A stretch of DNA of 49,604 nucleotides, taken from contig NC_049985.1 of the NCBI RefSeq assembly GCF_000003815.2, forward strand, positions 15,536,162 to 15,585,765, given 5' to 3'. The notes below the pieces were generated by a model, which was given only the letters and a program-made list of their open reading frames with translations, had not been told where the DNA came from and made no database searches. Source of the stretch: Branchiostoma floridae (lineage: Eukaryota > Chordata > Leptocardii > Amphioxiformes > Branchiostomatidae). Below, piece after piece: positions 8,973-20,754 of the stretch. How positions within the stretch are numbered: the first letter of the stretch is position 1; each line of letters begins with the position of its first letter. Made by a program: the position numbers and the translations under genes.

Positions 8973-11900
8973 CTACTGCTCGAATACCCTTTTCAAGCGA
9001 CGAAACCACCCTACGGTAAGGGCCAGGTCTGTCGCATCGGCCGAGTACACGTCATGCCCACAGCACTTCTTGTGTCCGACAGACCAGTGTTGTATCTGAC
9101 AGTCACGGCTGCAGTAGCGGGTCAGCTTGCACTGAGCACACAGCTTCAGGGTTTTCCTGTAGAAGATGTGAAAGATACGCAAGATATTCGGGGACTGTAG
9201 AGTTCAGATAAAAGTTTTGAAGCCACAGTACAGCTATCAAAGAAATTTTGCCTGAGATGGAAACATGCCTTCTTTGGAGTCAGTAACAATATTATATATA
9301 CATATATATAAGCATTGTAATCTTTTGTCGTCAACTGAAAGTTCTTTTGCGTAGTTTGTCATAGTCTGGATAGACTGACTGACAGAGAGAGAGTGATAAG
9401 CAAAGTGGAAAAATATAGTATAGGAGAAGTTTTTCAAATGGAAACATAATTTCTGTTGGTCAAATAACAATGTCTGCACATATCATATGCCTGATGACAA
9501 AGAATGGTCTTTTTAGACAAAGTGAAGCAAAACCTACCTGTAGCCTGGTTTGCCACATTTAGGGTTGCAGCATCTCAACAGCTTGGACTCTATAGCCTCT
9601 TGTATCAGCTTAATACTCTCGTCACAGCGATCAAAGTTTCCGTCTGGTATCCCCAACCTAGTGCAAAGGTGTGACCCATTTAGGGAACCGTTAGTACACC
9701 ATGTCAGTACATAGCTAAATAACTGTGAGGAGAATGATGACTATAACTGCGAGTGTGTGTGCGTGTGGATTGCATGGTCTACAAAGATCCAACAGCTGCA
9801 ATACATGGTTGACATCAGGGTTCTTGCATGTGGATCGCCGGAACAGTGCAAAGCATGCATCATCCATACACATTAACGTTAAGATTCGAACACAATGCTT
9901 TATTTCAAAGTTTGTCTATCAAAGAGACAATGGATCAATACTTGATACGATAATCCGAGAAAAAGATGTGTAACTTACCTCTGGGCCTTATAACCGTCTG
10001 TCAAATCAGGTCTTGCTCCGAGCTCAATCAGCCGCCGAACTGTGTCGACATGATTGTTGGCACATGCAGTCATGAGTGGTGTGTTCTTGAAGGCGTCACG
10101 TACGTCTAATGTTGCACCATGCTGAACCAGCAAGTCCACTATCTCTGTCCTTCCTGGGTTGGGTTTTAGGCAATAGTTACTCAAGCAAGTGGATAAAATT
10201 TTGAAATGGTCAGACGTTTCATAATTAGGCAGCATCTTTTGCCTTTCGAACTTGAAGTTGCTTGACTAACTGTTTACCTTACACGTGTAACGGTTATTAT
10301 AAACAATTTATTTTTAACGAAAATCAGCTGATGGGGATAGAAGTTATTCTCCAATTAAGCAGAGGTTAGGATCCAGCTGCTTTTTGACGTTCTTTTTTAG
10401 TCGTTTTATCAGGCTTTCTATTTTGTACCCTTTCTTGTTGTGTACTAGTACTCCGGCCGGGGGGAGGGGTATTCAGTCTAAGTGGCACTTTTCAGTCCAA
10501 TTTTACAGTCTGCAACTTGCTAATTCTGGCCTGTAGACCATCTCTTAGCCCACATATTTTTTTCATACTCCCCTTATGCAAATTAGCTTTAGGATGGCCA
10601 TAAAACAGGAGGGGCGAATTACATCTCATTCGTAACTGTCTCATTGGCCCCACAGACCTACCTGCATCCGCTGCAGAATGAAGAGGAGATAATCCACCCA
10701 CTCCTCTCTTCACCAAAGAGGCCCCCTTGCGGAGCAGCAGTCTCACTATGTCTACAGGTCCCTTGTCGCAAGCAATGAACAATGGTGTACATGGCGGCAG
10801 GCGTACGTTTTCCGGCTGGTAGAAGTCAACTTCTGCACCTGCGTTTGTTGATCCATGGTTACAGTTTAGTAAAAACGATTAATCACATGAGATCTAATAT
10901 CGTTTAGTTGATTTTTCAAGGAAGTGCATGTAGCAGGCATTTAAGAGACAATCACTGTCGTTAACTGTGATGCAGATAAATAAGCTCTTTCACAGAGGTC
11001 AGAACGCATGTGCGGCAACAGTTATTCTAGGTGATATGTCAAAGGGTAAGGCCCTGAAATTGTAAACAGTCCTTGTCTTGGCCATTGTTAAGATTTGCAT
11101 AACAATGTCCAGACGGTTTTTGTTTTCAATTTTGGGGCCTGATTACCCTTTAACATCTTACCTAGAATACCTATGAAGGTAAGAATACCTGTCGCTGCAC
11201 ATATTGGACTTTACTTTTCAGCCACAGATAAAGTGAATTTGAAAAGAATGCTTGGACTAGTTGATTATTCAGATGTAAGCTACTTGATAAAGATTTGCAT
11301 ACACATACACATACACATGCAAAGTACAGTATTATAAGACCTTTGATCCTTCCCTGATGCAGATAAAGTGGCCAAAAACAGTATTGCTGCACTTTACTTT
11401 TCAGCCACAGGTCGTATGTGAATTGTCTACAAGGAAAGGCTGATTGGATTAGTCTTAAGACTTGTGGCTAGTTGGTCAAAGGCATCCAGGAGCCGTTCTT
11501 TAGTGGCTGTCAGGGTCCAGGTTTCTGCGCCATACATTAGGATTGACAATTGAATTGCGAGGAGCTTAAGATAAGCGTTGCTAAATTGCAAGGGCCTGGA
11601 ACAGCTGCCATTCGGTGCTAACTCAGGTGACCTCAATACGACAGCAATTACCCTAGTTTTGAACCACTTACACTGGGAAGGAAGGACCCCTAGTCTTTTT
11701 CGTAAGTGTGGTGGGTTCTTTGCCCTATCTGAGGGAGGGCCCTAACTGAAGCAAGGTACTCTTTTCTCTACCCTAGTGAAGGGAGGAAAGTCGTGTTAAG
11801 AGCCCTTCCCAAGCGCACAAGATCGTTGGCATATCAACTGATTCGGACCCAGAACCTATGGGTTATGTAACGTACACGGCTCCTTCAAATACAGCTCCTT

Positions 11901-12389
11901 CACACACTGCCACTTCACATACAGCTCATTGACATAATAACACACAGATCCTTCAGACACAGCTTATTCATTGAGCACAAACAACCCCTACTGCTAAAAA
12001 CAGCTTTTGTCCCAATGGGCTTTCGTAGGTCCAAGTAGCCTGACGTGATAGCCAGCCCAGGTAGACAGCCAAGGTAGACAGCCCAGCCTTTTCCGTAAAC
12101 CCATGGCGAAATGGACCAATGAATTTGTTCTGAGTATCGTCCATTCACAAGTTTTCACATAATGAATCAGGTCCAGGTTCAGGTCCGGACCTGGACCTGA
12201 TTCTCTGGACCTGAACTGGACCTGAACCGGACCTGGACCTGAATTTTCTGTACCGGTACCCACCCCTACTCGTGATGCTTGGAGAAAGAATTCAAATCCG
12301 TGCTTACCAGCTTTCAAAGCCGCTTTAACGCCTTCAAGTGATCCATGGTCCACAGCAACAACCAGAGCTTCATTCGCATTTTTCGCCAT
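8973..12389 (-). CDS. Ankyrin-repeat/MYND zinc-finger protein, paralog C
   Basis: Five exons give a complete frame of 245 residues: 12308-12389, 10662-10838, 9979-10153, 9538-9657 and 8973-9156. Exon 1 starts MAKNANEALVVAVDHGSLE. Exon 2 holds an ankyrin repeat (TPLFIACDKGPVDIVRLLLR). Exon 3 holds HGATLDVRDAFKNTPLMTAC and NNHVDTVRRLIELGARPDL. Exon 4 holds a linker and CCNPKC. Exon 5 completes the MYND finger (CAQC, RYCSRDC, HWSVGHKKCC) and ends in a private tail, GHDVYSADATDLALTV to FEQ. All junctions are GT-AG and the phases (1,1,2,2) close without a stop, so this copy looks functional. The start is the ATG in a position shared with B and F. A minus-strand AATAAA at 8407-8412 would end the transcript. 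The role is unknown beyond protein binding. Confidence 0.88.
10344..10430. mobile_element. Half-copy of the 7656-7865 fold-back MITE
   Basis: One arm only: AAGCAGAGGTTAGGATCCAG, then TTTTTTAGTCGTTTTATC and AGGCTTTC. It lies in intron 2 of gene C. The other arm is absent. Confidence 0.7.
10991..11206. mobile_element. Diverged fold-back MITE in intron 1 of gene C
   Basis: CACAGAGGTCAGAACGCATG at the left and a degraded complement at the right (TACCTAGAATACC, then CCTGTCGCTGCACAT) match the family at 6745-6961. Both sit in intron 1 of adjacent paralogs. Confidence 0.65.
11440..11600 (-). pseudogene. Fragment of a non-LTR retrotransposon ORF
   Basis: The minus strand encodes YGAETWTLTATKERLLDAF preceded by LAIQLSILM. 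This resembles the segment after the reverse transcriptase domain in several LINE clades (YGxETWxLT, then a residue or two and LxxF). It lies in intron 1 of gene C, and both sides decay into unrelated sequence. The clade is not assignable from so short a piece. Confidence 0.6.
11784..11832. repeat. SINE-tail-like fragment
   Basis: AGGAAAGTCGTGTTAAGAGC, CCTTCCCAAG and GCACAAGATCG match a segment at 27418-27465 in CEP44. The pattern of CCTTCCCAAxxGCACAAGA resembles 3' parts of animal SINEs, but no head or tail is defined. Confidence 0.4.
12168..12242. repeat. GGACCT-based minisatellite in intron 1 of gene C
   Basis: CAGGTCC and GGACCTGAACC units alternate in both orientations, so the first part is the reverse complement of the second. 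It is noncoding; an open frame runs through it only by chance after exon 1. Confidence 0.75.
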
Positions 12390-13329
12390 CTCCCTAAAAC
12401 CTCCTTGGTTAGGACCGCTGTTAGTACTGAGATATATTTGTTGAATCAGTCGTAAACAAAATGGCTTTTATCCATTTCGGGGGTTACGGGACCCCCATGA
12501 AATAGTGTAATCGTCGGCAGATGGCTGTTTTGGGCTTACAGGACCAATCCAATAGCTCTGGTCAGGGGGGTCTATCTCTAGGCTGGCTAGAAATTCTTGC
12601 AAATACGTTTGATGACCGTGGACAGAGTGTGTTAGTATTTGAGTGTATGGTTTGAAATTTTAAATTCTTGATATAATGACACATTTGTATCCTCCACTTT
12701 CCCATAGGATTAACACTTCACATGTATTTCACTGGGAAAAGTGTTGTAACTCTGTTGTCCCCCGGGAGTAAGTGAAGATAGCAGCCAAACGCGAGACGCA
12801 CACACCCAGACGCGCGAATGATAGCAATGTCTTCGCATATTTGTGCATCAATCAATAAAAAAGAATAAGAACATGTACATATGTATAGAAAAATATTATT
12901 TACGTTATCTAAATAAAAAGGTGTAGCGATAGAAATCTTCTTTTTTAAACATTTACGTTCTCATGCTGCTCATATGACAACAGCCCACGTGACAAAACAA
13001 CCGCTTCATTTCAAGCACGTCACCGGAACGTACTGCGCCTGCGCGAAAAGTATAGACATGCTAAACCCCCGGTTTACCAAAGGGCCGCATTTAAGAAAGT
13101 ACGTGCGTATATAAGGGTAAAACTCCGTGTACGTTTTACACGAAACCATGTCTCTAACATATACTGTGCAACAAGCGAGATTTTAATGCAATGTTGACCA
13201 AACCAAGCCCCAAACTACCAGGGTTTGCGCAGGCGCAGTACGTTCCGGTGACGTGCTTTCATTTCAAAGAGTCTCAGTCAGTGTCAAAACACACGTCAAA
13301 AGGGGTCCGACATCGACAGTTCTTACGGA
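12390..13329. promoter_or_regulatory. Divergent promoter region between C(-) and D(+)
   Basis: The start codons of C (12389) and D (13330) are 940 bp apart, head to head. The interval has a CACGTG palindrome at 12986-12991 and a miniature transposon at 13013-13258 whose termini contain GC-rich NRF1-like (TGCGCAGGCGCA) and CRE-like (TGACGTG) sequences. No TATA box at a plausible place stands out. Confidence 0.5.
13013..13258. mobile_element. MITE with 32-bp perfect inverted termini in the C/D promoter
   Basis: The termini at 13013-13044 and 13227-13258 are exact reverse complements (AAGCACGTCACCGGAACGTA, then CTGCGCCTGCGC). Directly outside both ends stands TCATTTC (13006-13012 and 13259-13265). 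The target duplication is 7-9 bp, depending on how the shared AA is assigned. The interior contains a tight palindrome TAAACC-CCC-GGTTTA at 13062-13076. No protein is encoded. Confidence 0.88.
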
Positions 13330-16300
13330 ATGGAGGAAACTGTGAATGAATCTCTGTTGGCTGGGGCTGAGAGCGACTCACTTGAAGGCATTGAAGCGGC
13401 ATTGGCAGCTGGTAAGTCAAGCCAAGTCAACTTCAATTTTAGTTCATGCATGCTGGAATCGATTGACAACCCCCCCCCCCTGATAAAATCCTTGCCTGGA
13501 CCCCGCACCCCCTTACCTGGATACCAGCAGACTCCGGCCCAACTTACTCAGGGGTCCTGTTGTTGAATTTCCTTGGGCGATGGTTTGGCCCTAGAGCCGG
13601 GGTATAACTTATAACTTGTAATATAAGCCCAGGAAACAGTCTGGCAATCAGGGTCTAATCAGGGGCCCGCTGTAGATGTTCCCTCGGGGTATGCCAGCCT
13701 TAATAGGGCCCAGGGGTTAGCCTGAAAATTATGGGCCCTGAAAACAATCTGCACTAGACTGGCATCCAGGTTTGTGTATAGTACGCGATCTTTTTCCGAG
13801 TATTTGCATCGGGTGGTTACGAGTTACGCACATCTTTTAGCATTTATGCAATTTGTTGTTTTACTTCACTTCACTCTGTAGTGCTGTTTACATTGCCAAT
13901 CAAGGACCGTTGCAGAAGTGCAGCGAATGATTCCGCTCAGAGTTGGATTAGAAACATGACTTGAAAAAAGACGATTATTCAAATGTAAATTACAAAACAA
14001 CATGCATTAAAGTGTGAAGTAACACCTTTTGATCAGGCTATTTTTATTTTTAAATGCAAGCTCTAGTACACTGTCTCTATTGTGGGTCACTTTCTTTAGC
14101 AACAGAGTGGTGCCAAGGTTTTGATTAAATCTTGCTTGTGTCATCCATTTTTCTTATTCATGGTTCACCAAACGCAGGTGCAGACATTGACTTTAATCAA
14201 CTGGAGAACTGGAGCCCAGGCGAGGATGCAAGCTTAACACCATGTACGCCGTTGTATGTTGCCTGCCTCAGGGGGAATGTAGATGTAGTGAAACTGCTGC
14301 TCCGCAAGGGAGCGTCTGTTGGGAAGAGAGCCTTGGGGGCGTCAGTTCCCCTTCATGCAGCAGCATCCAATGGTAGGTTACTTCAATTTCAAAGTTCATA
14401 ACAAATGCTTCAGGCTTAAAATCAGAAATAGATACTACTTTTCATTGCGAAGTGTTCAGTCACGCTGACATCTGATTCACAGCTAGCCTGGTATCCAGAC
14501 TTATTCATGTCGCATCATTGGATCATGGCCAGGCCATCCATTTGCAAAACAAGTATTAGTAGTACTTGTACTTAGTAATAGAAACAAAATATGTGCATAC
14601 AACATTACAAGTACATGTATATACTTATGTCGGCTAAGAAGTGTATAGGCAATGTCAAATATTCCAAAGAGAATAACTGAAGAAAGAATAGACTGATTTT
14701 TTGGCATTGATGCACCTTAGGCATGCGAGCTGTGTATGATTATATGCACATTAGGAAATTTCAATGTTTTCTGGACATAACTGAACAACGGGCTCTAGTT
14801 ATTCACAATATTTACATTTTTTGCATGTTACTTTGTGAATGGCAACAATTTCCTGATATGTATTTTTGTGTGTCGCAAATCCAACCTAGGGCATACAGAG
14901 ATAGTGGAGTTACTGGTGCATCATGGTGCAACAGTAGACATACAGGACCCCTTCAAGAACACACCACTCATGGTTGCATGTTACCGCAACCATGTTGACA
15001 CAGTTCGGCGACTGATTGAGTTTGGAGCAAGACCTGATTTGACTCAGAAGTAAGTTTCACTCATTTCTATCAGAATATGTAAGAATGAACGATTGCTACA
15101 TCAATGAAAAATGGAGGCATTGTTTTGGGTGTTTATGTCCTTGTGTGTGTATGTGTCTGTGCTTCTACTTTCTAATTCTAGCCATTTGTTGCTAGCTTAA
15201 CTTAGAACAGCTGGATGGATTGTGGATAAGTGTTGGGAAGACGAAGAGCAAGGGAGGTTTTTGGCCCCTACTGTTTGACTTTCGTACTGCAGTAGAACTT
15301 CCATTTTTGTACCCTTTTGTCCTAAAGCAAAAAGTATTGTAGCTTTTGACTCCCTAGCAGCCTGCTCTGGAACTGCAGAGGTGGATTTGTTAAAAAATTT
15401 CAATACGGATAACTGGGCAAAGGGAAGACAGGTTCCTATGATAGTCCGCATGTAGGTAGCTTAAACAGAGATATGTACAGATAGATGAAAGTCTTGAAGA
15501 TTATGACTATTTGCATAGCTAAAGAGGAAAATCCGGTGTTTTCCATGACTTGATTATGTGCAACATGTATAATTATATGGCAGGTGGAACATTGACAGAT
15601 AACAATTGTGCAGCAAATATGGGCCTTATTAATATTAGTTTGATTTATATGAGATAGAGGCAAAAGTGTCATATAAGTGGTGAATGATAGAAATTTCGTA
15701 CTTGTGTCAAGTGTAAGCTAGTTAAAGCTGCACATAACCATGCAAATATTATGTTTATGCATATGTAATTGCAATATTTCATGGAGGTATGAGGTCTGCA
15801 AACTTCCAAATGAAGCTGGGCTTGTGTTTCTTTCTATCTTCCATTGTGTGGGTTGGGGGGGTGGTGTGGGGTGGGGTGGGAGTGTTTACATGTATGTATG
15901 CCAGATGTCATTACATCATTTAAACTTTAAAGCATAAAAGGTACTAGACCATGAATGCCATAGAAAAAGCATATACACGTATTCCCTAAATGAGTCTCAC
16001 TTTTCACCAGGTTGGGGATAGAAGATGAAAACCGTGACTTTGCAGAAGAAAGTGTAAAGCTGGTACGAGAGGCGAGGAACTCTAAGCTGTTGAGATGCTG
16101 CAACCCTAAGTGTGGCAAACCAGGCTACAGGTAGGTTTTGCTGCTGATGTTTCCATCTTTGATAGATTTTTCCTTACCATTCTTTTCTCATCTTGTGTGC
16201 AAATGATCTAAATTTAAGTTTCTTACAAGTCAATTGGCAAGTTTCTTCTTACAAACCAAAAGGCTTTTTTTTACATTTGACCCAGTCTCTGTTCAGCATT

Positions 16301-16723
16301 TTTATCTGTTATAACTTCTGCAGGAAGACTCTGAAGCGGTGTTCCCAGTGTAAGCTGACCCGCTACTGCAGCCGTGACTGTCAGATACAACACTGGTCTG
16401 TCGGACACAAGAAGTGCTGTGGACAGGACAAGTACATTGATGAGGAACCACACCCCATGGAAAAAGCGGTAGTGTACTTGGTGGAAAATGACAAACAAAA
16501 TGATTGTCATTATTGTGTAAATCATACATGTAGTCGATCAATCGACGGTACTGCTCCAACCATTAACACACGATGCATTATCTACTTGCTCACGATTGGA
16601 GAACGGACTTTTCGTCAAGTGTACAAGTTCTTTGAAAAATGTTCGTCTAGAATAGGATACAACAACACCTTGCAATTTGCTTCTATAGGTCCTACGTTGT
16701 TGGTAGTTTATTTGTTACAATAG
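13330..16723 (+). CDS. Ankyrin-repeat/MYND zinc-finger protein, paralog D
   Basis: Five exons join to 318 codons: 13330-13411 (MEETVNESLLAGAESDSLEG), 14178-14372 (TPLYVACLRGNVDVVKLLLR, KGASVGKR), 14890-15049 (HTEIVELLVHHGATVDIQD, then NHVDTVRRLIEFGARPDL), 16011-16130 (linker, then CCNPKC) and 16324-16723 (CSQC, RYCSRDC, HWSVGHKKCC, GQDKYIDEEPHPM). Phases 1,1,2,2 close cleanly. Exon 3 is 15 nt shorter than in A before the donor, deleting five codons in frame. The C-terminal tail runs on for about 90 residues after the finger, through sequence that is 3' UTR in A, so it is probably a lineage-specific read-on rather than a domain. The paired Cys in that tail (CHYCVNHTC) are probably chance. Its closest relative is A. 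Confidence 0.87.
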
Positions 16724-17230
16724 TGCTTCAACATTGTTATTTTATTGCAGTACTCTTTTTATTTACTTATTCATCTGATGTGATAAATGTACCAACAGGA
16801 TAGAACTTAAAAGGACGTTGATGTAGGTTAGGCATCCAGGTAATAAGATACTCCGAAAAGTAGTTACTCAAGCAACTGGATATGGTTTTGAAAAGGACGC
16901 CGATTTATTTCCACTTGCAAGTCGCTACTATAGGACATGTATTGTTGATTGTTCATAGCTATGTTCAGCCTAGTACTTCAACATGCTATTCTATTGCAGT
17001 GCTCTCTTTATATATCCTCTGATGTGCCAAATGTACCTACAGGAAAGGATAGAAGGATGCCTGTTTATGTCTACTACATAAGTCACTACTATAGGTCATG
17101 TATTGTTGATTGTTCATAACTTCGTTGGTTACTATAGTCAGCCTTTAGATGCTTTATTAGTATTACTAATATTAGTCCATTAGCTGACATTAGCCTAAGA
17201 ATAGATCATCTGATTCTCTTTACTTCTTTG
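16688..17230 (+). repeat. 3' UTR repeat units of gene D
   Basis: Units start at about 16688, 16933 and 17094 and match those after gene A. The first unit overlaps the last dozen codons of D. The middle interval is longer than in A (245 against 171 bp). Confidence 0.7.
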
Positions 17231-17231
17231 G

Positions 17232-17237
17232 AATAAA
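17232..17237 (+). terminator. Poly(A) signal AATAAA of gene D
   Basis: It sits in the same GGAATAAAC and ACACAAGCCCTGC context as the signal of A at 2705. Confidence 0.7.
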
Positions 17238-18208
17238 CGTACTTTTCCACACAAGCCCTGCTTTTAGATGCACAGATATGCAACATTTGTGTCTAACTTG
17301 CACCTATACCTTTATATCCATCTAGTTGTCAGTATCTCAGTGAGAGAGAGAAATGATCAAAGATGAGCAAAAGATATGGGCAAAATCGTTACATGATTCA
17401 TGAGCCTAAAATACTCATTGGTACAATTACGGAAATTTTTAAATTGCCATACCTATAGGGTCAACTTCATACAATAGTCCACCATCAAATTGAAAACAAT
17501 TAGGTATGTATACAAGTGACTGCCTTGACACAAAGGTGATGATTTATTAACAGTTGTTGTTAAACCAACAATATTAAGTACAAGTGTACAACTGAAGGAC
17601 TGCAGGGCACTTAAAACATGTAGATGTTACATATATATATAGTACTGCAGGTCATTGGATGATAATCAAAAACCACTGGCATGGGCTAGCCAAAAAATAG
17701 TAAAATATTGCAAGTAGGCATTGAATAATGTGCTTAGAGAATAGTGTCGGATTATGGTTTCGATTAATATAGGCTTATTCTTGTTACATTTTTTTCTAAA
17801 AATCAATATCACAAGCCTTTCCGGTAACTTAGATCTTCGACTGAACCTTCTTCGATCAGTAGACAGTTACTTTGATAAGATGAAACACAATTTAGCGAGA
17901 ATATTGAACATAGTGCATGACTTCATTCTACGACGTTTGATCGAACAAGGTAGAAAAAAATGTGGTTTCTGCAAAGGTTGTAAAAAAAAATTAATTGCCC
18001 TTGTTGCACTTTTTTTACTTTCTTCTACAATATAAAACAAAATCAAAAGAGGTCTTGTAAAACCAGATAACATTTTGCGCAGAATACACATAGATTTTGC
18101 ACAGAATATGCGTTTGAAAAAGCTTAGCACAACATTTTTACATACAAAGGTGCCAATATTACCCAGTCAGAAAAAGCTAACTGATTACATGTAGGATTTG
18201 CGAGCATG
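17238..18208. other. Convergent intergenic region between D and E
   Basis: Homologous to the A-B region: ACTCATTGGTACAATTA at about 17410 against 3150, CAATAGTCCA(C/T)C at about 17473 against 3195, and CTTGACACAAAGGTGATG at 17526. A minus-strand AATAAA (TTTATT at 17543-17548) would end gene E. No gene is seen. Confidence 0.7.
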
Positions 18209-20621
18209 CTACACTTGGGATGGGTGTACTTGAAAGAGTACTGTCAGCAGAGACATCTTTCTGTAGATATCAGCTGTCTCTTCAGTGTACACGTCATACT
18301 GACAGCACTTCTTGTGTCCGACAGACCAGTGTTGTATCTGACAGTCACGGCTGCAGTAGCGGGTCAGCTTGCACCCGGCACACAGCTTCAGGGTTCCGGT
18401 TTTCCTGTAGAAGATGTAACAGGTGCAAATGCTGATCAGGGACTTGTTAAAAATGTCCTTTTGCAGGCTACAATAATAGGTAATATGAATAATAGGTGGA
18501 AACATTTTTCTTTGGATCAATACCCACGTTTGAACTTCAAAACTAGTAAAACCACTAGTATCCAACGAGGGGGGATACAAAGTTTGCCACATTTGGGATT
18601 GTGTTCTCGCCGCAAAAGCGCCACCTACATCGGCTACATATAGCGACGAGAAGCAGAACTCCAATTATAAGCTCTGAAGGAGGTGTCAGAGGGACATTGA
18701 AATATAAGCAAGAGTTTGATTGGCTGGTTTTGTAAAATCATTCTTCTATAGTCTACCAACCTGATGGAATTATTCTCGGTAGTGAAACCACCATCACTGC
18801 GAAACCTACCTTTCACCTGGTTTGCCACACTTGGGGTTGCAGCATCTCAACAGCTTGGTCTTCTTTGCCTCCTCTACCAGCTTCAAACTCTCTTCTACAC
18901 GGGCACGGTTTTTGGCGTCTTCCTTTAACCTAGTGGAAGATGCGACTCATTTTATATAGGAAACTAGGCCAAGATATCAATGCATAGGTTCTCTAAAGCT
19001 ATTAGCTAGTTTCAAGCGATACGTAAATTTCCAGGGCACATCATCTTTTTACACATGTGCGAGCGCGCGCACACACACACCAACACACATTTCTCTTCTC
19101 TCTCTCTCTCTGTGTCACTGAATGATAGAAACAAACAAAAGACGACGATTCTATCCTCCAGCTTGTCTAAATAAGTTTGTCTATATTTTGATGGAAGGAC
19201 ATGATACTTGCGTCTTGAATAAAGGACAATGGTCTAAATCTGGTCTTGCGCCGAGCTCGATCAGTCGCCGAACTGTGTCGACATGGTTGTAACTAACGGC
19301 AACCACGAGTGGTGTGTTCTTGTGGACGTCCTGTGTGTCTACTGTTGCACCATGCTGCACCAGCAAGTCCACTATCTCTGTAGACCCTACGTAGAATTTG
19401 CCGTACAAGAAAAAAATACTCATCAAACAAACGTTGTCAAGTATGATGTAACGGTTTAATAATAAGAACATTGAACTTTCCATAAATTGTTCGGCATGCT
19501 AGGTTGAAGAAACTTTGGACCCGTCTATATGCCACTAAGAAATACTAGTAGCACACACAAATTAAAGCTATCTAAAACTTAGTAAAAGACGTCTTAGAAA
19601 CAACACTTACACAACACAGGTTATAGCAAGTAAATTTAGTTGTAGCTTAGTTATACCAACATGTTTTTCTAATAAATCAATACAAAAAGACATTTCTGGA
19701 CACTTCTTGAATATTCCTACCTTTGGCCACTGCTCTGTGAAGCGCGGAAGATGTGGCCGCGTCTCTATGGGCCACCCACGCCCCCTTGCGGAGCAGCAGT
19801 CTCACTATGTCAACATGTCCCAAGAGACAAGTTATGTGCAATGCTGGGCATGCCGGGACGTGTGGATGTTTGGTGACATTGCTGAACAGGTTATAGAAGT
19901 CAATGTCTGCACCTGCAGATTTGATGAGGTAGTTTAATAAGATAAGTAGTTACAAGAGATTACGTGGCGTTGATTCGATCTGCGAAGGACAGTACATTTT
20001 GTACTTGCAAAGAGTCACAATATAAAGCTTGGACATCTGCGATATAAGCTATTCTATATGTTATAAAAATTTTTCAAGAGATTCCATGGATTATAAGTGT
20101 GATATAGAAAATGGTGTACTAATCGACTTTCCTAGTGAGTCCGAACTAGTATGTAAATTGTCTGCATAGCAATGAAAGGACCAAAGGGAGGCGCACTGTA
20201 CTTCGCACTTGTATGCAAATCCTTCTGAACTAATTTACATCTAAATAATCTACCGAGCCAAACCCTATTTCCAAATTCAACTCTGAGAAAAAGAACGAAC
20301 ACGTAGTCGCAAATACTGAGAGAATTTTCAGAAAACTAGATAAAACCAACTATACAAATACCATACCAGTCTATCTATCATATTCAAGGGGGCTGCGTTG
20401 TTATAACGAAGGAGTGATCTATTCTTTCATAATTCATGCTTGAAGAAAGATTCAAATCTGTGCTTACCAGCTTTCAGAGCCGCCTCAACGCCTCGAAATG
20501 ATCCGTTCATGGCAGCAACCAACAGAGCTTCATTTTCACTTGGAATTTCCGCCACGTCGTTGCTGCTGACACGTGTGCTGACGTGCTGCCTGAACCATGG
20601 CTCTAAGCTTTTTCGTTCCAT
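18209..20621 (-). CDS. Ankyrin-repeat/MYND zinc-finger protein, paralog E (shifted start, GC donor)
   Basis: Exons are 20468-20621, 19721-19912, 19212-19386, 18810-18929 and 18209-18404, giving 278 codons. The domains are an N-terminal ankyrin helix (NEALLVAAMNGSFRGVEAAL), an ankyrin repeat with HVDIVRLLLRKGAWVAHRD, then VDLLVQHGATVDTQD and VAVSYNHVDTVRRL, CCNPKC and the MYND core. The codon aligned with the start ATG of B, C and F is GTG here (20553-20555), so translation would need an upstream in-frame ATG at 20619-20621 or 20700-20702. The first is preferred because the second lies inside the E-box region. The donor of exon 3 reads GC (AAGAC then GCAAGT), where B has GTAAGT. The private tail is QYDVYTEETADIY to PSQV. 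B is the closest paralog (TGTLKLC, LKEDA linker). It may be functional or in early decay. Confidence 0.8.
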
Positions 20622-20684
20622 GTCTGATCTAGTCTGAACTCCGTTTGAACTGAACTGAAGGAGCATGTGAAAAGGGTGTCTTGT

Positions 20685-20710
20685 CACGTGAGCTGATGGC
20701 ATGTCACGTG
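20685..20710 (-). promoter_or_regulatory. Paired CACGTG boxes upstream of gene E
   Basis: CACGTG lies at 20685-20690 and 20705-20710, each inside TGTCACGTGAGCTG and spaced 20 bp start to start. F has the same arrangement, and B has it with one box changed. Two palindromes at a fixed two-turn spacing, conserved between paralogs, look like a real bHLH-ZIP site pair. Confidence 0.65.
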
Positions 20711-20754
20711 AGCTGTTGTCTCATGGGTAGAATGAGAACAGTGTACTTCTCACT

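Noticed and set aside
18206-18643. Plus-strand open frames across the MYND exons (for example CVRQTSVVSDSHGC), recurring at 3882, 8913, 18206 and 22330
   Set aside because: They are antisense shadows of the nearly invariant MYND exon; they recur only because that exon is conserved.
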